A program made the translations under genes and the position numbers. Positions 8,149-16,016 of a stretch of 64,000 nucleotides of DNA are shown here, in pieces. The notes under the pieces were generated by a model. That model ran no database searches, was not told the DNA's origin, and saw only the letters and a program-made list of their open reading frames with translations. The DNA lies in contig NZ_JADBEB010000001.1 in assembly GCF_014874095.1 (NCBI RefSeq), positions 806,001-870,000 on the forward strand. Reading direction: 5' to 3'. How positions within the stretch are numbered: position 1 is the stretch's first letter; every line of letters begins with the position of its first letter. Origin of the DNA: Plantactinospora soyae. Its GTDB lineage: Bacteria > Actinomycetota > Actinomycetes > Mycobacteriales > Micromonosporaceae.

Positions 8149-8769
8149 TTAACCTGCCTGGCGGGACAGCACACCTGCCGCTGTGCCCCGAAGCCAGTGC
8201 ACCACCTCGGCCGCGCCCGGGCAGCGTGCGGCCGACAACGCGTCGGCAATCGCCAGCAATTGGTGCGCGGGTAACTGCACCCGCTCGCGGCTGGCCAGCC
8301 GGAGCCGTACGGTTCCACTCTCAGCAGTCACGACCAGCACGGCCACCGACGCCCCCGGACCCGTCAGCACTCCGACAGGTGCCGGCGCACGCAGTCTCTC
8401 GGTGGTCGGTTGCAGCCCCACCAGCCTGGCTGCCGCCAGGTCAACGGTGCGTCGTCGGAGCCTCCGCACAGTCAGCCAGGTGCCATCCAGCCAGGCAGCC
8501 TGCCGCATGGCTGCGGCGAACGCCAGCACCATGTAGAGCGTTGCTGATAGCAGTCCCAACGCCGCGCCGACGAACGGCAGGTAGGCGAACACCGCTGGAG
8601 CTGCTGGAGCGGCCGCGACGGCGTACAGCGCCAGCATCCCGAGGGCGTATCCCCCACACATGGCGCCTACCAGGAGGAAAAGGCCAATGAACAGCAGGCC
8701 GACCAGCCGAGCCGTAAGGCTGGTCTCGAATCCGACTGACAGGTGATATCGACGCATCCCACTTTGCAC
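8149..8769 (-). CDS. two-helix membrane protein of unknown function, paralogue C
   Basis: A 206-residue protein from the GTG at 8769. It is the first gene of the minus-strand accessory cluster and the closest relative of paralogue B. Two hydrophobic segments, about residues 20-50 and 58-90, are followed by AAWLDGTWLTVRRLRRRTVDLAAARL, which I split here as the AAWLDGT block and the RTVDLAAAR block. The C-terminal motif is LPAHQLLAIADALSAARCPG and then VVHWLRG. The upstream 63 bases are shared with paralogue B, so B and C probably arose by tandem duplication together with their leader. Function unknown. Confidence 0.72.
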   Translation of the reverse strand: MQSGMRRYHLSVGFETSLTARLVGLLFIGLFLLVGAMCGGYALGMLALYAVAAAPAAPAVFAYLPFVGAALGLLSATLYMVLAFAAAMRQAAWLDGTWLTVRRLRRRTVDLAAARLVGLQPTTERLRAPAPVGVLTGPGASVAVLVVTAESGTVRLRLASRERVQLPAHQLLAIADALSAARCPGAAEVVHWLRGTAAGVLSRQAG

Positions 8770-8829
8770 CCGGCCATGATGGCAGACCGGGCCGACACGT
8801 AGGGTGGTCGAGGATGCGACAGAGGGTCA
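8767..8829. repeat. 63-bp duplicated upstream region, copy 2
   Basis: Partner of 8074-8136. It spans the leader of paralogue C and ends exactly on the stop codon of the next gene upstream (8827-8829). The duplicated unit therefore began at or inside the end of that gene. Confidence 0.85.
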
Positions 8830-9090
8830 GCGGTCGACCTGGGTGAAGTCCCATACGTGCGGGGTCCGGGCGAGCATCCGGGCCGGCGGATCGGGCAAGG
8901 AGACCGGGTCGCCACGCCACTTGGAGATGACCACGAGCCGGTTGTCGGTCGAGGAGAAGACCTCGCTGGAGATGTGCAGCGGATTGTGCTCCAGATCGGG
9001 CAGTGCCGTGTCACAGACCCACGAGATGAGGTCGGCGAACCCGGCCCGCTCGGCGCGTACTTCCCACATCCGTACGATCACGTCGGTCAC
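8827..9090 (-). CDS. small ABM/Dabb-like protein
   Basis: An 87-residue protein. I start it at a GTG at 9090 (VTDVIVRMWEVRAE), just after GGGAGGAG; the adjacent GTG at 9093 is equally possible. The pattern of a first strand with VRMWEVRAERAGF, a helix, then VFSSTDNRLVVISKW fits the small alpha/beta-barrel half of antibiotic-biosynthesis-monooxygenase-like and stress-responsive dimeric proteins, where the middle strand carries the aromatic residues. No catalytic residue can be assigned. It follows tsaD after 34 bases on the same strand and may be the tail of that operon. Confidence 0.65.
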   Translation of the reverse strand: MTDVIVRMWEVRAERAGFADLISWVCDTALPDLEHNPLHISSEVFSSTDNRLVVISKWRGDPVSLPDPPARMLARTPHVWDFTQVDR

Positions 9091-9124
9091 CACTCCTCCC
9101 GCCGCCCCCGATGCCGCCGGAACA

Positions 9125-10171
9125 CTACACGCTGACGATCGTGAGCGGCATCGCGGAATCGGCGGGCAGGTCCAGCCGACTCGGTGCCACTCCGGCGGCG
9201 ACCAGGTGCGAGCCGAGTGCGGCGACCATCGCCCCGTTGTCAGTGCAGAGTTTCGGACGGGGCACCCGGACCCGGATGCCGTACTTCGCCGCCCGCTGCT
9301 CGGCCAGCACCCGTAGGCGGGAGTTCGCCGCCACGCCGCCGCCGAGTACCAGCGTATCGACGCCACGGTCCCGGCAGGCCGCGATGGCCTTGCTGGTCAG
9401 CACGTCGCAGACCGCCTCCTGGAACGACGCGGCCACGTCCGGCACCGGCACCGGTTCGCCGGCGCGTTGCTTCGCCTCCACCCACCTCGCCACCGCAGTT
9501 TTGAGACCGGAGAAGGAGAAGTCGAACCGGTGCGCGGCGAGGTCCTTCGGCGCGGTCAGGCCGCGCGGGAACGGGATGGCGTCCGCCGTACCGGCCCGCG
9601 CCTCCCGGTCGATCGGCGGCCCGCCCGGGAAGGGCAGCCCGAGCAGCCGGGCCACCTTGTCGAACGCCTCGCCGGCCGCGTCGTCGATGGTGGCACCCAG
9701 CGGGGTGACCCCGGTGGCGAGATTGTCCACCAGCAGCAGCGAGGAGTGCCCGCCGGAGACCAGCAGCGCGATCGCCGGCTCGGGCAGCGGCCCGTGCTCC
9801 AGGGTGTCCACCGCGACGTGCGCGGCGAGATGGTTCACTCCGTAGACCGGCTTGTCGGCGGCCAGCGCGTACCCCTTGGCGGCGGCCACTCCGACCAGCA
9901 GCGCGCCGGCCAGGCCGGGGCCGGCGGTCACCGCGATCGCGTCGATGTCGGCCAGGGTCACCCCCGCGTCGTCGAGCGCGCGGCGCATGGTCGGCACGAT
10001 GGCTTCCAGGTGGGCCCGGCTGGCCACCTCCGGCACCACCCCGCCGAACCGGGCGTGTTCCTCCACACTGGACGCGATGGCGTCGGCGAGCAGGGTGTGT
10101 CCCCGGACGATCCCGACACCGGTCTCGTCGCAGGACGTCTCGATCCCGAGGATCAGCGGTTCGTCAGCCAT
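9125..10171 (-). CDS. tsaD: tRNA N6-adenosine threonylcarbamoyltransferase TsaD
   Basis: A 348-residue protein of the Kae1/TsaD/Qri7 family, normal length for the bacterial enzyme. It moves the threonylcarbamoyl group onto A37 of ANN-decoding tRNAs, working with TsaB and TsaE, both encoded nearby. The sequence opens [17 protein letters not shown], the family hallmark. The metal-binding His pair is in [10 protein letters not shown] (about 112-121), the nucleotide-binding segment is [13 protein letters not shown], and [11 protein letters not shown] lies near 270. The start overlaps the end of rimI by 8 bases. No truncation or missing key residue is seen. Confidence 0.97.
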   Translation of the reverse strand: MADEPLILGIETSCDETGVGIVRGHTLLADAIASSVEEHARFGGVVPEVASRAHLEAIVPTMRRALDDAGVTLADIDAIAVTAGPGLAGALLVGVAAAKGYALAADKPVYGVNHLAAHVAVDTLEHGPLPEPAIALLVSGGHSSLLLVDNLATGVTPLGATIDDAAGEAFDKVARLLGLPFPGGPPIDREARAGTADAIPFPRGLTAPKDLAAHRFDFSFSGLKTAVARWVEAKQRAGEPVPVPDVAASFQEAVCDVLTSKAIAACRDRGVDTLVLGGGVAANSRLRVLAEQRAAKYGIRVRVPRPKLCTDNGAMVAALGSHLVAAGVAPSRLDLPADSAMPLTIVSV

Positions 10172-10643
10172 CTCTCGCCTGCTCGCTCTCTCTCGCCAGC
10201 TCCACGTCGGCCTGCATCACCAGCGCGTCGGTGTTGCTCGGTTGGTAGTAGCCCCGGCGTACGCCGATCGGCTCGAAGCCGTACGCGGCGTAGAGGCGCT
10301 GGGCCGGAGCGTTGTCGACCGCCACCTCCAGCAGGACGTTCCGGACCTTGCGTCGGGTAGCCTCGGCCAGCAACGCGGTCAGCAGCGTCCGGCCGATCCC
10401 GGCGCGCTGGGCGTCGCGACGTACCGCCACGTTCTGCACCCAGGCCTCGTCCGGCGGCGCGACGGCGAGTCCCGCGTACCCGATCAGCGCGTCGGTGGAG
10501 TCCAGCGCCGCCAGGTAGTAGTGCCCGTTCGCCAGCTCGCTCCAGAACATCCCGGCCGACCACCGCTCGGCGCCGAACAGGTCCTCCTCGATCGGCAGCG
10601 CCTCGGAGATGTGCCACCAGCGGAACGGACTCAGCCTGGTCAC
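10164..10643 (-). CDS. rimI: ribosomal-protein-alanine N-acetyltransferase RimI
   Basis: A 159-residue GNAT-fold protein starting at a GTG (10643), 13 bases after tsaB. The acetyl-CoA binding loop is [14 protein letters not shown] (about 74-87, motif Q/RxxGxG/A). The C-terminal [15 protein letters not shown] is typical of RimI, which acetylates the N-terminal alanine of ribosomal protein S18. RimI lies between tsaB and tsaD in most actinobacteria, as here, so the assignment rests on both sequence and place. It overlaps tsaD by 8 bases. Confidence 0.93.
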   Translation of the reverse strand: MTRLSPFRWWHISEALPIEEDLFGAERWSAGMFWSELANGHYYLAALDSTDALIGYAGLAVAPPDEAWVQNVAVRRDAQRAGIGRTLLTALLAEATRRKVRNVLLEVAVDNAPAQRLYAAYGFEPIGVRRGYYQPSNTDALVMQADVELARESEQARDG

Positions 10644-10656
10644 TTCAGACGTGTCC

Positions 10657-11358
10657 TCACTGCAGGACCGGCTTTCGACCGGCCGCCGCCACGGCGTCGG
10701 GCCGACGCAGGTAGAGCGGCGTCAGGTGGTCACCGGGGGCGCCGTCCCGGACCCGGTCGGCCGCCAGCTCCGCCAGGGCGTACGGCGGGGGGTAGTCCAG
10801 CCCGGCCCGTGGCGGCAGTCCGAGGATGTCGGCGTACCGCTGCGCCCCCTCGCCCACCGCGACCCGGACGGCCAGCTCCCGAGCCCGTTGCGCGACGGCC
10901 GCCGGGGCGTCGACCGACGGGCCGACCAACCGCTCCCCGGTCAGGTCGTAGACCGCCCAGTAGATCTCCCGACGCCGGGCGTCGGTCGCCACCAGCACCG
11001 GCCCGATCTCCGGCGCCGCGTCCGAGCGCGGATGGGTGGCGGCGTGCCCGATGGCGTCCAGCGAGCCGACGCCGTACGTCGGAATGCCCAGCACCTGTCC
11101 CATGCTCGCCGCGGTGACCAGGCCGACCCGCAGCCCGGTGAAGGGTCCGGGTCCGAGCCCGACGACGACGGCGGTCAGGTCGGCCGGTCGGGCCCCGGCC
11201 TCGGCGAGCACCTCGGCGACCTGGGGTGCGAGCAGTTCGCCGTGGGCCCGCGCGTCGACGACGCTGCGCTGGGCGCGCGGCAGGACGGCGTCGGCGGTGA
11301 TCTCCGCCAGGGCCGCGGTCACCGCCGGGGTCGACGAGTCCAGCACGAGTACGAGCAC
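10657..11358 (-). CDS. tsaB: t6A biosynthesis protein TsaB (YeaZ)
   Basis: A 233-residue protein of the TsaB/YeaZ family, which has the ASKHA fold but no catalysis and acts as partner of TsaD. It starts at a GTG and opens LVLVLDSSTPAVTAALAE. It has the family segment VVVGLGPGPFTGLRVGL (about 67-83) and VLVATDARRREIYWAVYD (about 115-132). It heads the tsaB-rimI-tsaD operon. Its upstream region (11359-11658) is divergent with an acetyltransferase gene and holds two inverted repeats. Confidence 0.95.
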   Translation of the reverse strand: MLVLVLDSSTPAVTAALAEITADAVLPRAQRSVVDARAHGELLAPQVAEVLAEAGARPADLTAVVVGLGPGPFTGLRVGLVTAASMGQVLGIPTYGVGSLDAIGHAATHPRSDAAPEIGPVLVATDARRREIYWAVYDLTGERLVGPSVDAPAAVAQRARELAVRVAVGEGAQRYADILGLPPRAGLDYPPPYALAELAADRVRDGAPGDHLTPLYLRRPDAVAAAGRKPVLQ

Positions 11359-11658
11359 ATAGGCACCCTAACCGGGCGACTGCCAACGCCCGGCACGACC
11401 CGGCTCGGCGTGACCCGGGCCCCCCGGTCCCCCGGCTGCGATGAACGTGGCCTGACCTGGCCACCGGCCCGTATTTATCTGGTCCTCACCACGATGGCGT
11501 CAGCGGCGGTGGCCCAGTGAGAAAAGATATGCTTTGCGGGGCATATATTCCACCGAGTCATCTTCATGACTCGGTGGCATCGCACCGGTCGGACCGGCCT
11601 GACCCGACATGCGGCAAATCGGATCGCGCCGCTGGCAGCACCATGCGATCGTGGCCGG
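11359..11658. other. divergent intergenic region, tsaB / acetyltransferase
   Basis: About 300 bases without a gene, noticeably more AT-rich around 11515-11560 than its surroundings. It holds ATATGC and GCATAT arms (about 11527-11546) and, next to them, the 12-bp perfect hairpin at 11550-11577. Promoters for both flanking genes must lie here, but no clear -35/-10 pair can be named with confidence. Confidence 0.6.
11550..11577. promoter_or_regulatory. perfect 12-bp hairpin with 4-base loop
   Basis: CCACCGAGTCAT and ATGACTCGGTGG pair without mismatch around a CTTC loop. There is no T-run on either side, and the element lies upstream of both divergent genes, so it is not an ordinary terminator. 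It could be an operator or a structured leader of the acetyltransferase mRNA, whose start lies 81 bases downstream. Confidence 0.6.
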
Positions 11659-12351
11659 ATGCCCCAACCGATCTTGCGCACCGACCGTCTGCTGCTGGTC
11701 CCACTTGCCGACGGACACCTCGAGCTGGAAGTTCAGCTCGACTCCGATCCGGAGGTGCTTCGTTACATCAGCGGCAGGGCGCGATCCAGGGACGAAGTGG
11801 TCAAATCCCATTCGCGGAGGATGGCCCTGGCACGCAAGGTCGACGGCCTGGGCTTTTGGATGGCGTTCGGGTCTGATGGCGGCGCACGTGGCTCGACGCC
11901 GCCGGCACGTGAGGACGACGGCGATTTCATCGGGCTTCTGATGCTCCCACCGGCGCACGGCCCCGACCAGCCTGACGACCCCACCGTCACAGACCTGGGC
12001 TACCGCCTCGTCCGTCGGTACTGGCGGAAGGGCCTGGCCAGCGAGGCATCCAGTGCCCTGCTGCGGCATGCCTTCGACACCGTCGGGCAGAACCGGGTCA
12101 TCGCGCAGACCATGGCGGTGAACACCGGGTCCCGCGGCGTGATGGAGGCCATCGGCATGCGGTACGTACGCACATATTTCCCTCCCTTCGATGATCCGCT
12201 GCCGGGAGCGGAGCTGGGCGAGGTCGAATACGAGATGACCCGCGAGATGTGGGCGTTGCCGCTCGCGCCGGCGGCGCAACCGGTCGGCAGTTGCCGGCTC
12301 GGACACCTCGACCAGCGCGAGCGGGAATCGGGGACGGACTCAGCCGGCTGA
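11659..12351 (+). CDS. GNAT-family acetyltransferase (RimJ/RimL-like)
   Basis: A 230-residue protein. I start it at the ATG at 11659 (MPQPILRTDRLLLVPL); upstream codons in the frame run through the hairpin. The opening TDRLLLVPLADGHLEL is typical of the RimJ/RimL branch of GNAT enzymes. The CoA-binding region is GYRLVRRYWRKGLASEASSA, split by the usual R-x-x-G/A turn. After it come VIAQTMAVNTGSRGVMEAIGM, where the N-S/R-x-x-V-x-E-x-x-G pattern is typical, and a short charged tail. It is the only plus-strand gene between tsaB and tsaE and its 3' end overlaps ung by 12 bases, convergently. Substrate unknown. It may be a later insertion. Confidence 0.85.
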   Translation: MPQPILRTDRLLLVPLADGHLELEVQLDSDPEVLRYISGRARSRDEVVKSHSRRMALARKVDGLGFWMAFGSDGGARGSTPPAREDDGDFIGLLMLPPAHGPDQPDDPTVTDLGYRLVRRYWRKGLASEASSALLRHAFDTVGQNRVIAQTMAVNTGSRGVMEAIGMRYVRTYFPPFDDPLPGAELGEVEYEMTREMWALPLAPAAQPVGSCRLGHLDQRERESGTDSAG

Positions 12352-13026
12352 CAGGTCCCAGTCGACGGTGGGCCGGCCGGTGTCGGCGAGCGCCTTGTTG
12401 CAGGCGCTGAAGGGGCGGCTGCCGAGGAAGCCACGCGGATTCATCGGGCTCGGGTGGCCGGCCTCCAGCACCACGTGCGCCGGATTCGTCACCAACGCGG
12501 CCTTCTTGCGGGCGTACCCGCCCCAGAGCAGGAAGACCACCCGCTCGGGTCGGGCGTCCAGTGCCTTGATCGTCGCGTCGGTGAAGGCCTCCCAGCCCTT
12601 GTTGGCGTGCGAGTTGGGGGTGGCCTGCCGGACGGTCAGCACCGCGTTCAGCAACAGCACACCCTGGTTCGCCCAGCGGGTCAGGTTGCCCTTGCGCGAC
12701 ACCGGTACGCCCAGGTCCTCGGCCAGCTCCTTGTAGACGTTACGCAGCGACGGCGGTACGGAGACGCCGTCCCGGACGCTGAAGCTGAGCCCGTGCGCCT
12801 GCCCCGCCTTGTGGTAGGGATCCTGACCGAGGATCAGCACCCGGGTGTCCTCGGGCGCGCACAGCCGGTAGGCCGAGAACAGGTCCTCCACCGGCGGGAA
12901 GACGGTCTGCGTCGCGTACTCCCCGGCGACGAACTCGCCCAGCGCCGCCGTGCCGGCCGGGTCGAGGTGCGGCTCCAGCGCCGCCTGCCAGGCCGGGGGC
13001 AGCAGGGCCGGAAGATCCAAAGTCAT
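12340..13026 (-). CDS. ung: uracil-DNA glycosylase, family 1
   Basis: A 228-residue enzyme that removes uracil from DNA as the first step of base excision repair. The start is the ATG at 13026 (MTLDLPALLPPAW); the frame is open upstream only through a tandem repeat. The catalytic water-activating loop GQDPYHKAGQAHGLSFSV (about 61-78) and the minor-groove/His loop HPSPMNPRGF (about 183-192) are both intact, as is LLLNAVLTV. Length matches family 1 enzymes. It lies between tsaE and the acetyltransferase, breaking the usual tsaE-tsaB adjacency. Confidence 0.96.
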   Translation of the reverse strand: MTLDLPALLPPAWQAALEPHLDPAGTAALGEFVAGEYATQTVFPPVEDLFSAYRLCAPEDTRVLILGQDPYHKAGQAHGLSFSVRDGVSVPPSLRNVYKELAEDLGVPVSRKGNLTRWANQGVLLLNAVLTVRQATPNSHANKGWEAFTDATIKALDARPERVVFLLWGGYARKKAALVTNPAHVVLEAGHPSPMNPRGFLGSRPFSACNKALADTGRPTVDWDLSAG

Positions 13027-13071
13027 CGGTAACCTCTCGGATTCCACGATCGTTTCCCGCACTCTAGAAGC

Positions 13072-13164
13072 CCGGTACGACACGGCAGGAGTCCGGTACG
13101 GCGACACGGCAGATGACCGCTACGACGGCACGACAGATGACCGTTACGACGGCCCGGCCGAAGT
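13072..13164. repeat. short tandem repeat, four units of 21-24 bp
   Basis: Units begin at 13072 (21 bp), 13093, 13117 and 13141 (24 bp each). All open CCG-T/C-TACG and share CACGGCAGATGA or close variants. The array fills most of the 142-base gap between the ung start and the tsaE stop, so it lies in the ung leader. Confidence 0.75.
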
Positions 13165-13168
13165 CCGG

Positions 13169-13672
13169 TCAGCGCAGTCCGGTGAGCCGGTCGGCCCAGT
13201 CGCCACCGACCGGAACCAGCTCGATCGTCCGGGTGTCGTCGTCATGCCGGTCGATGCACACCCGCAGGTGGGCGTCGACCAGGTGCTCGACCATGCCCTC
13301 GCCCCACTCGACCACGGTGACGGCGTCGTCGACCGAGGCGTCCAGATCGAGATCGTCGATCTCGGCCCGGGGATCGACGGCGTCCCCCAGCCGGTACGCG
13401 TCGGCGTGCACCAGCGCCACCCGGCCGCCCCGGGCCGGATCGGGCCGGTGCACCCGGGCGATCACGAACGTCGGCGAGGTGATGTCGCCCAGCACCCGCA
13501 GGCCGGCCGCGATCCCCTGCACCAGGGCGGTCTTGCCGGCGCCCAGCGGTCCGGTGAGCACCAGCAGGTCCCCGGGATGCAGCAGCCCGCCGAGCCGGCG
13601 GCCGAAGTCCCGGGTGTCGGCCACGGTCGGCAGCTCGCGGACCAGGTCCGTTCCGCGCACCGTGTCACTCAT
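13169..13672 (-). CDS. tsaE: tRNA t6A biosynthesis ATPase TsaE
   Basis: A 167-residue protein (170 if the ATG at 13681 is used) of the TsaE/YjeE P-loop family. It supports multiple-turnover t6A synthesis with TsaB and TsaD. The Walker A motif is LTGPLGAGKTAL (about 40-51), followed by SPTFVIARVH with the conserved S-P-T-F, and VEWGEGMVEHL (about 122-132), the W-G/E motif near the active site. I favour the ATG at 13672 (MSDTVRGTD), which overlaps the end of the hydrolase gene by 8 bases, the usual coupling in this operon. Confidence 0.94.
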   Translation of the reverse strand: MSDTVRGTDLVRELPTVADTRDFGRRLGGLLHPGDLLVLTGPLGAGKTALVQGIAAGLRVLGDITSPTFVIARVHRPDPARGGRVALVHADAYRLGDAVDPRAEIDDLDLDASVDDAVTVVEWGEGMVEHLVDAHLRVCIDRHDDDTRTIELVPVGGDWADRLTGLR

Positions 13673-14840
13673 CCGAGGCACCCCGATCCTTCTTCCATCC
13701 GGGCAGCCGGTCGAGGAAGTCCAGCAGCGCCTCGTTGACCTCGTCGGCGTGCTCCAGCATCACCACGTGCCCGCTGTCCGGGATCTTGACGTACTCGGCC
13801 TCCGGAAGCCAGCGGACGATCTCCTCGGAGTGGGTTACCGGTGTGATCATGTCGCGTTCGCCGACCATGACCAGGGTGGGCGTGTTCCGCAGTGCGGCCA
13901 GGGCCGGATAGCGGGCGTGCGTGTAGATCGTCCGCAGGTAACGTGCCACGGTCTCGGTCGAGGTACGCGAGTTCATCTTCTCCACGTAGGAGACCAGGGC
14001 CGGGCTGGGTGTGGAGGTGCCGAAGCCGTACCGCCGGGTGAGCAGCCAGGCGAGGTTCGCCGAGGCCCGTCGGGCCCGGTCGATCACCGTGCCGGTGAGC
14101 CGGGTGGCGTTGTCGACCACGGGCAGCAGCGGCGTACCGGCTTTGGCGATGATCGCCGGCAGGCCGAACTTGGTCTCCGCGACCAGACCGCCCGAGGTGG
14201 CCATCAGCACGGTTCCGACCACCCGCTTGTCGTACAGCTCCGGATACCGCTCGGCGAACGCCATGATCGTCATCCCGCCCATGGAGTGCCCGATCAGCAC
14301 CAGCGGTCCGGTCGGTGCCGTCCGGTCGATCACCGAACGGAGCGTGTCGCCGAGCGCCCGGAGCTGGTACTCGCCCGACTCCAGCCGGCCGGACCGACCG
14401 TGTCCGGGCTGGTCGTAGAAGACCATCCGGTCCTCGCCCCGCTCGGTGAGCACCCTGCGCTGGAAGTGGAACGTGCCCATGTCGAGGCAGAAGCCGTGCA
14501 CGAAGACCAGCGTCGGCCGGTCCGGCCCGGACACCGGCCCGACCAGCTCCACGTGGATGTCGGTGCCGTCCGGCGTCTCGATCTCGTACGACTCGTCGTA
14601 CGGCAGCGCGCCGAACGCCTCGGTCGCGTACCGGTCGCCGGGTGCCGACTTGGAGCGGCGTACCACGGCCCGTTCGGCGGCGACCCCGGCCGCGATCCCG
14701 GCCGCCGCGACCCCCGCCGCCGCGCCGAGGATGCCGGCGACCCGGAACAGCCCCGTCCGGGTCGCCGTGCGCCGGGTGGGCTGCCGCTGTGCCGGTATCC
14801 GGGGTGCCGGTAACTTCCGGTTTCTGGGCCGACCGGTCAT
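13665..14840 (-). CDS. alpha/beta-hydrolase with N-terminal membrane segment
   Basis: A 391-residue protein starting at an ATG that overlaps the alr stop (ATGA). A basic N-terminus (about 1-30) precedes a hydrophobic Ala/Gly-rich segment (about 32-55), probably a membrane anchor or signal. The hydrolase domain follows: FVHGFCLDMGTFHFQ holds the oxyanion-side HG motif, then YDQPGHGRSGR, and the nucleophile elbow is GHSMGGM. The acid is likely Asp in GERDMITP, and the catalytic His lies in DSGHVVMLEHAD near the C-terminus. All three catalytic elements are present. An alr-hydrolase-tsaE order is common in actinobacteria. The substrate is unknown. Confidence 0.88.
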   Translation of the reverse strand: MTGRPRNRKLPAPRIPAQRQPTRRTATRTGLFRVAGILGAAAGVAAAGIAAGVAAERAVVRRSKSAPGDRYATEAFGALPYDESYEIETPDGTDIHVELVGPVSGPDRPTLVFVHGFCLDMGTFHFQRRVLTERGEDRMVFYDQPGHGRSGRLESGEYQLRALGDTLRSVIDRTAPTGPLVLIGHSMGGMTIMAFAERYPELYDKRVVGTVLMATSGGLVAETKFGLPAIIAKAGTPLLPVVDNATRLTGTVIDRARRASANLAWLLTRRYGFGTSTPSPALVSYVEKMNSRTSTETVARYLRTIYTHARYPALAALRNTPTLVMVGERDMITPVTHSEEIVRWLPEAEYVKIPDSGHVVMLEHADEVNEALLDFLDRLPGWKKDRGASDE

Positions 14841-15958
14841 CGGGACTCCTGCCCGTCGTACACCCGGGGCACCCGGACCCCGCCGAACCTGGTGACGATC
14901 TCGTAGTTGATGGTGCCGATCGCCTCGGCCCAGTCGTCGGCGGTCGGTTCCCCGTTCGCGCCGCTGCCGAAGAGCGTCGCCACGTCTCCCGGGGCCACCG
15001 GGTCGTCGCCGCAGTCGAGCACGATCTGGTCCATGCAGACCCGGCCGGCGACCGTGCGTACCCGGCCGGCGAGCTGGACCGGGCCGACGTTGGAGGCGTG
15101 CCGGGGCACCCCGTCGGCATAACCCAGCGGTACGACGGCAAGCGTCGTCTCCCGCTCCGTGTGGTACGTGTGCCCGTAGGAGACACCCGTGCCGGCCGGC
15201 ACCCGCTTGGTCAGCGTCACCCGGGCCCGGGCCGTCATCGCGGGGCGCAGCCCGAACTGTTCGCCCGGCACCGGGGACAGCCCGTAGAGCGCGATCCCCG
15301 GCCGGACCAGGTCGAAGTGGGTGTCGGGGCGGGTCAGCGTCGCCGCCGAGTTCGCCAGGTGTCGGTACCGGGGCCGCAGTCCGGCCCGCTCGGCCAGGGC
15401 GAGCCCCTCGTGGAAGACCGCCAGCTGCCGGTCGATGGTGGCGTGGCCGGGCGCGTCCGCGTACACCAGGTGGCTCCACACCCCGACCACCTCGACCACA
15501 CCGTCGGCCTGTGCCTTCGCGGCGGCGTCGAGCAGCTCGGGCCAGTCGTCGAGGGTCGCGCCGCCCCGGGACAGGCCGGTATCGATCTTGAGGTGCGTCC
15601 GGGCCGGCCGACCGGCCCGCTCGGCGGCGGCGGTCAGCTCGGCGAGCTGGCCGAGGCTCGCCGCCGCCAGGTCCACCCCGGCCGCCACCCCGTCGTGCAG
15701 CGGCAGCCCGGGGGCGAGCAGCCAGGCCAGCACCGGCGCGGTGATGCCCTCCCGGCGCAGCGTCAACGCCTCGTCGAGGGTGCACACGCCGAGCCAGTCC
15801 GCGCCGGCATCGAGCGCGGCCCGGGCGGCGGGCAGCATGCCGTGGCCGTACCCGTCGCCCTTCACCACCGCCATCAGCTCGGCGGTCGTCCTGGCCCGGA
15901 GCCGGGACACGTTGTCGCGGATCGCGTCAAGGTCGACGCGTACCTCGGCCTGCCACAT
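14837..15958 (-). CDS. alr: alanine racemase
   Basis: A 373-residue PLP enzyme making D-alanine for peptidoglycan. The PLP lysine is K33 in MAVVKGDGYGHG. The second catalytic base, a Tyr, falls in VSYGHTYHTERETT (about 259-272) with LAVVPLGYADG following. The C-terminal substrate loop has VCMDQIVLD with the conserved MDQ, and the end is YEIVTRFGGVRVPRVY. Length is normal. It begins 58 bases after nnrD/E and overlaps the hydrolase start. Confidence 0.97.
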   Translation of the reverse strand: MWQAEVRVDLDAIRDNVSRLRARTTAELMAVVKGDGYGHGMLPAARAALDAGADWLGVCTLDEALTLRREGITAPVLAWLLAPGLPLHDGVAAGVDLAAASLGQLAELTAAAERAGRPARTHLKIDTGLSRGGATLDDWPELLDAAAKAQADGVVEVVGVWSHLVYADAPGHATIDRQLAVFHEGLALAERAGLRPRYRHLANSAATLTRPDTHFDLVRPGIALYGLSPVPGEQFGLRPAMTARARVTLTKRVPAGTGVSYGHTYHTERETTLAVVPLGYADGVPRHASNVGPVQLAGRVRTVAGRVCMDQIVLDCGDDPVAPGDVATLFGSGANGEPTADDWAEAIGTINYEIVTRFGGVRVPRVYDGQESR

Positions 15959-16016
15959 GCGCTCCAGCCTACTGTCCGGTAGATCGATTCGGTTCCGGTT
16001 GGTTCCGGGTAGCGGC

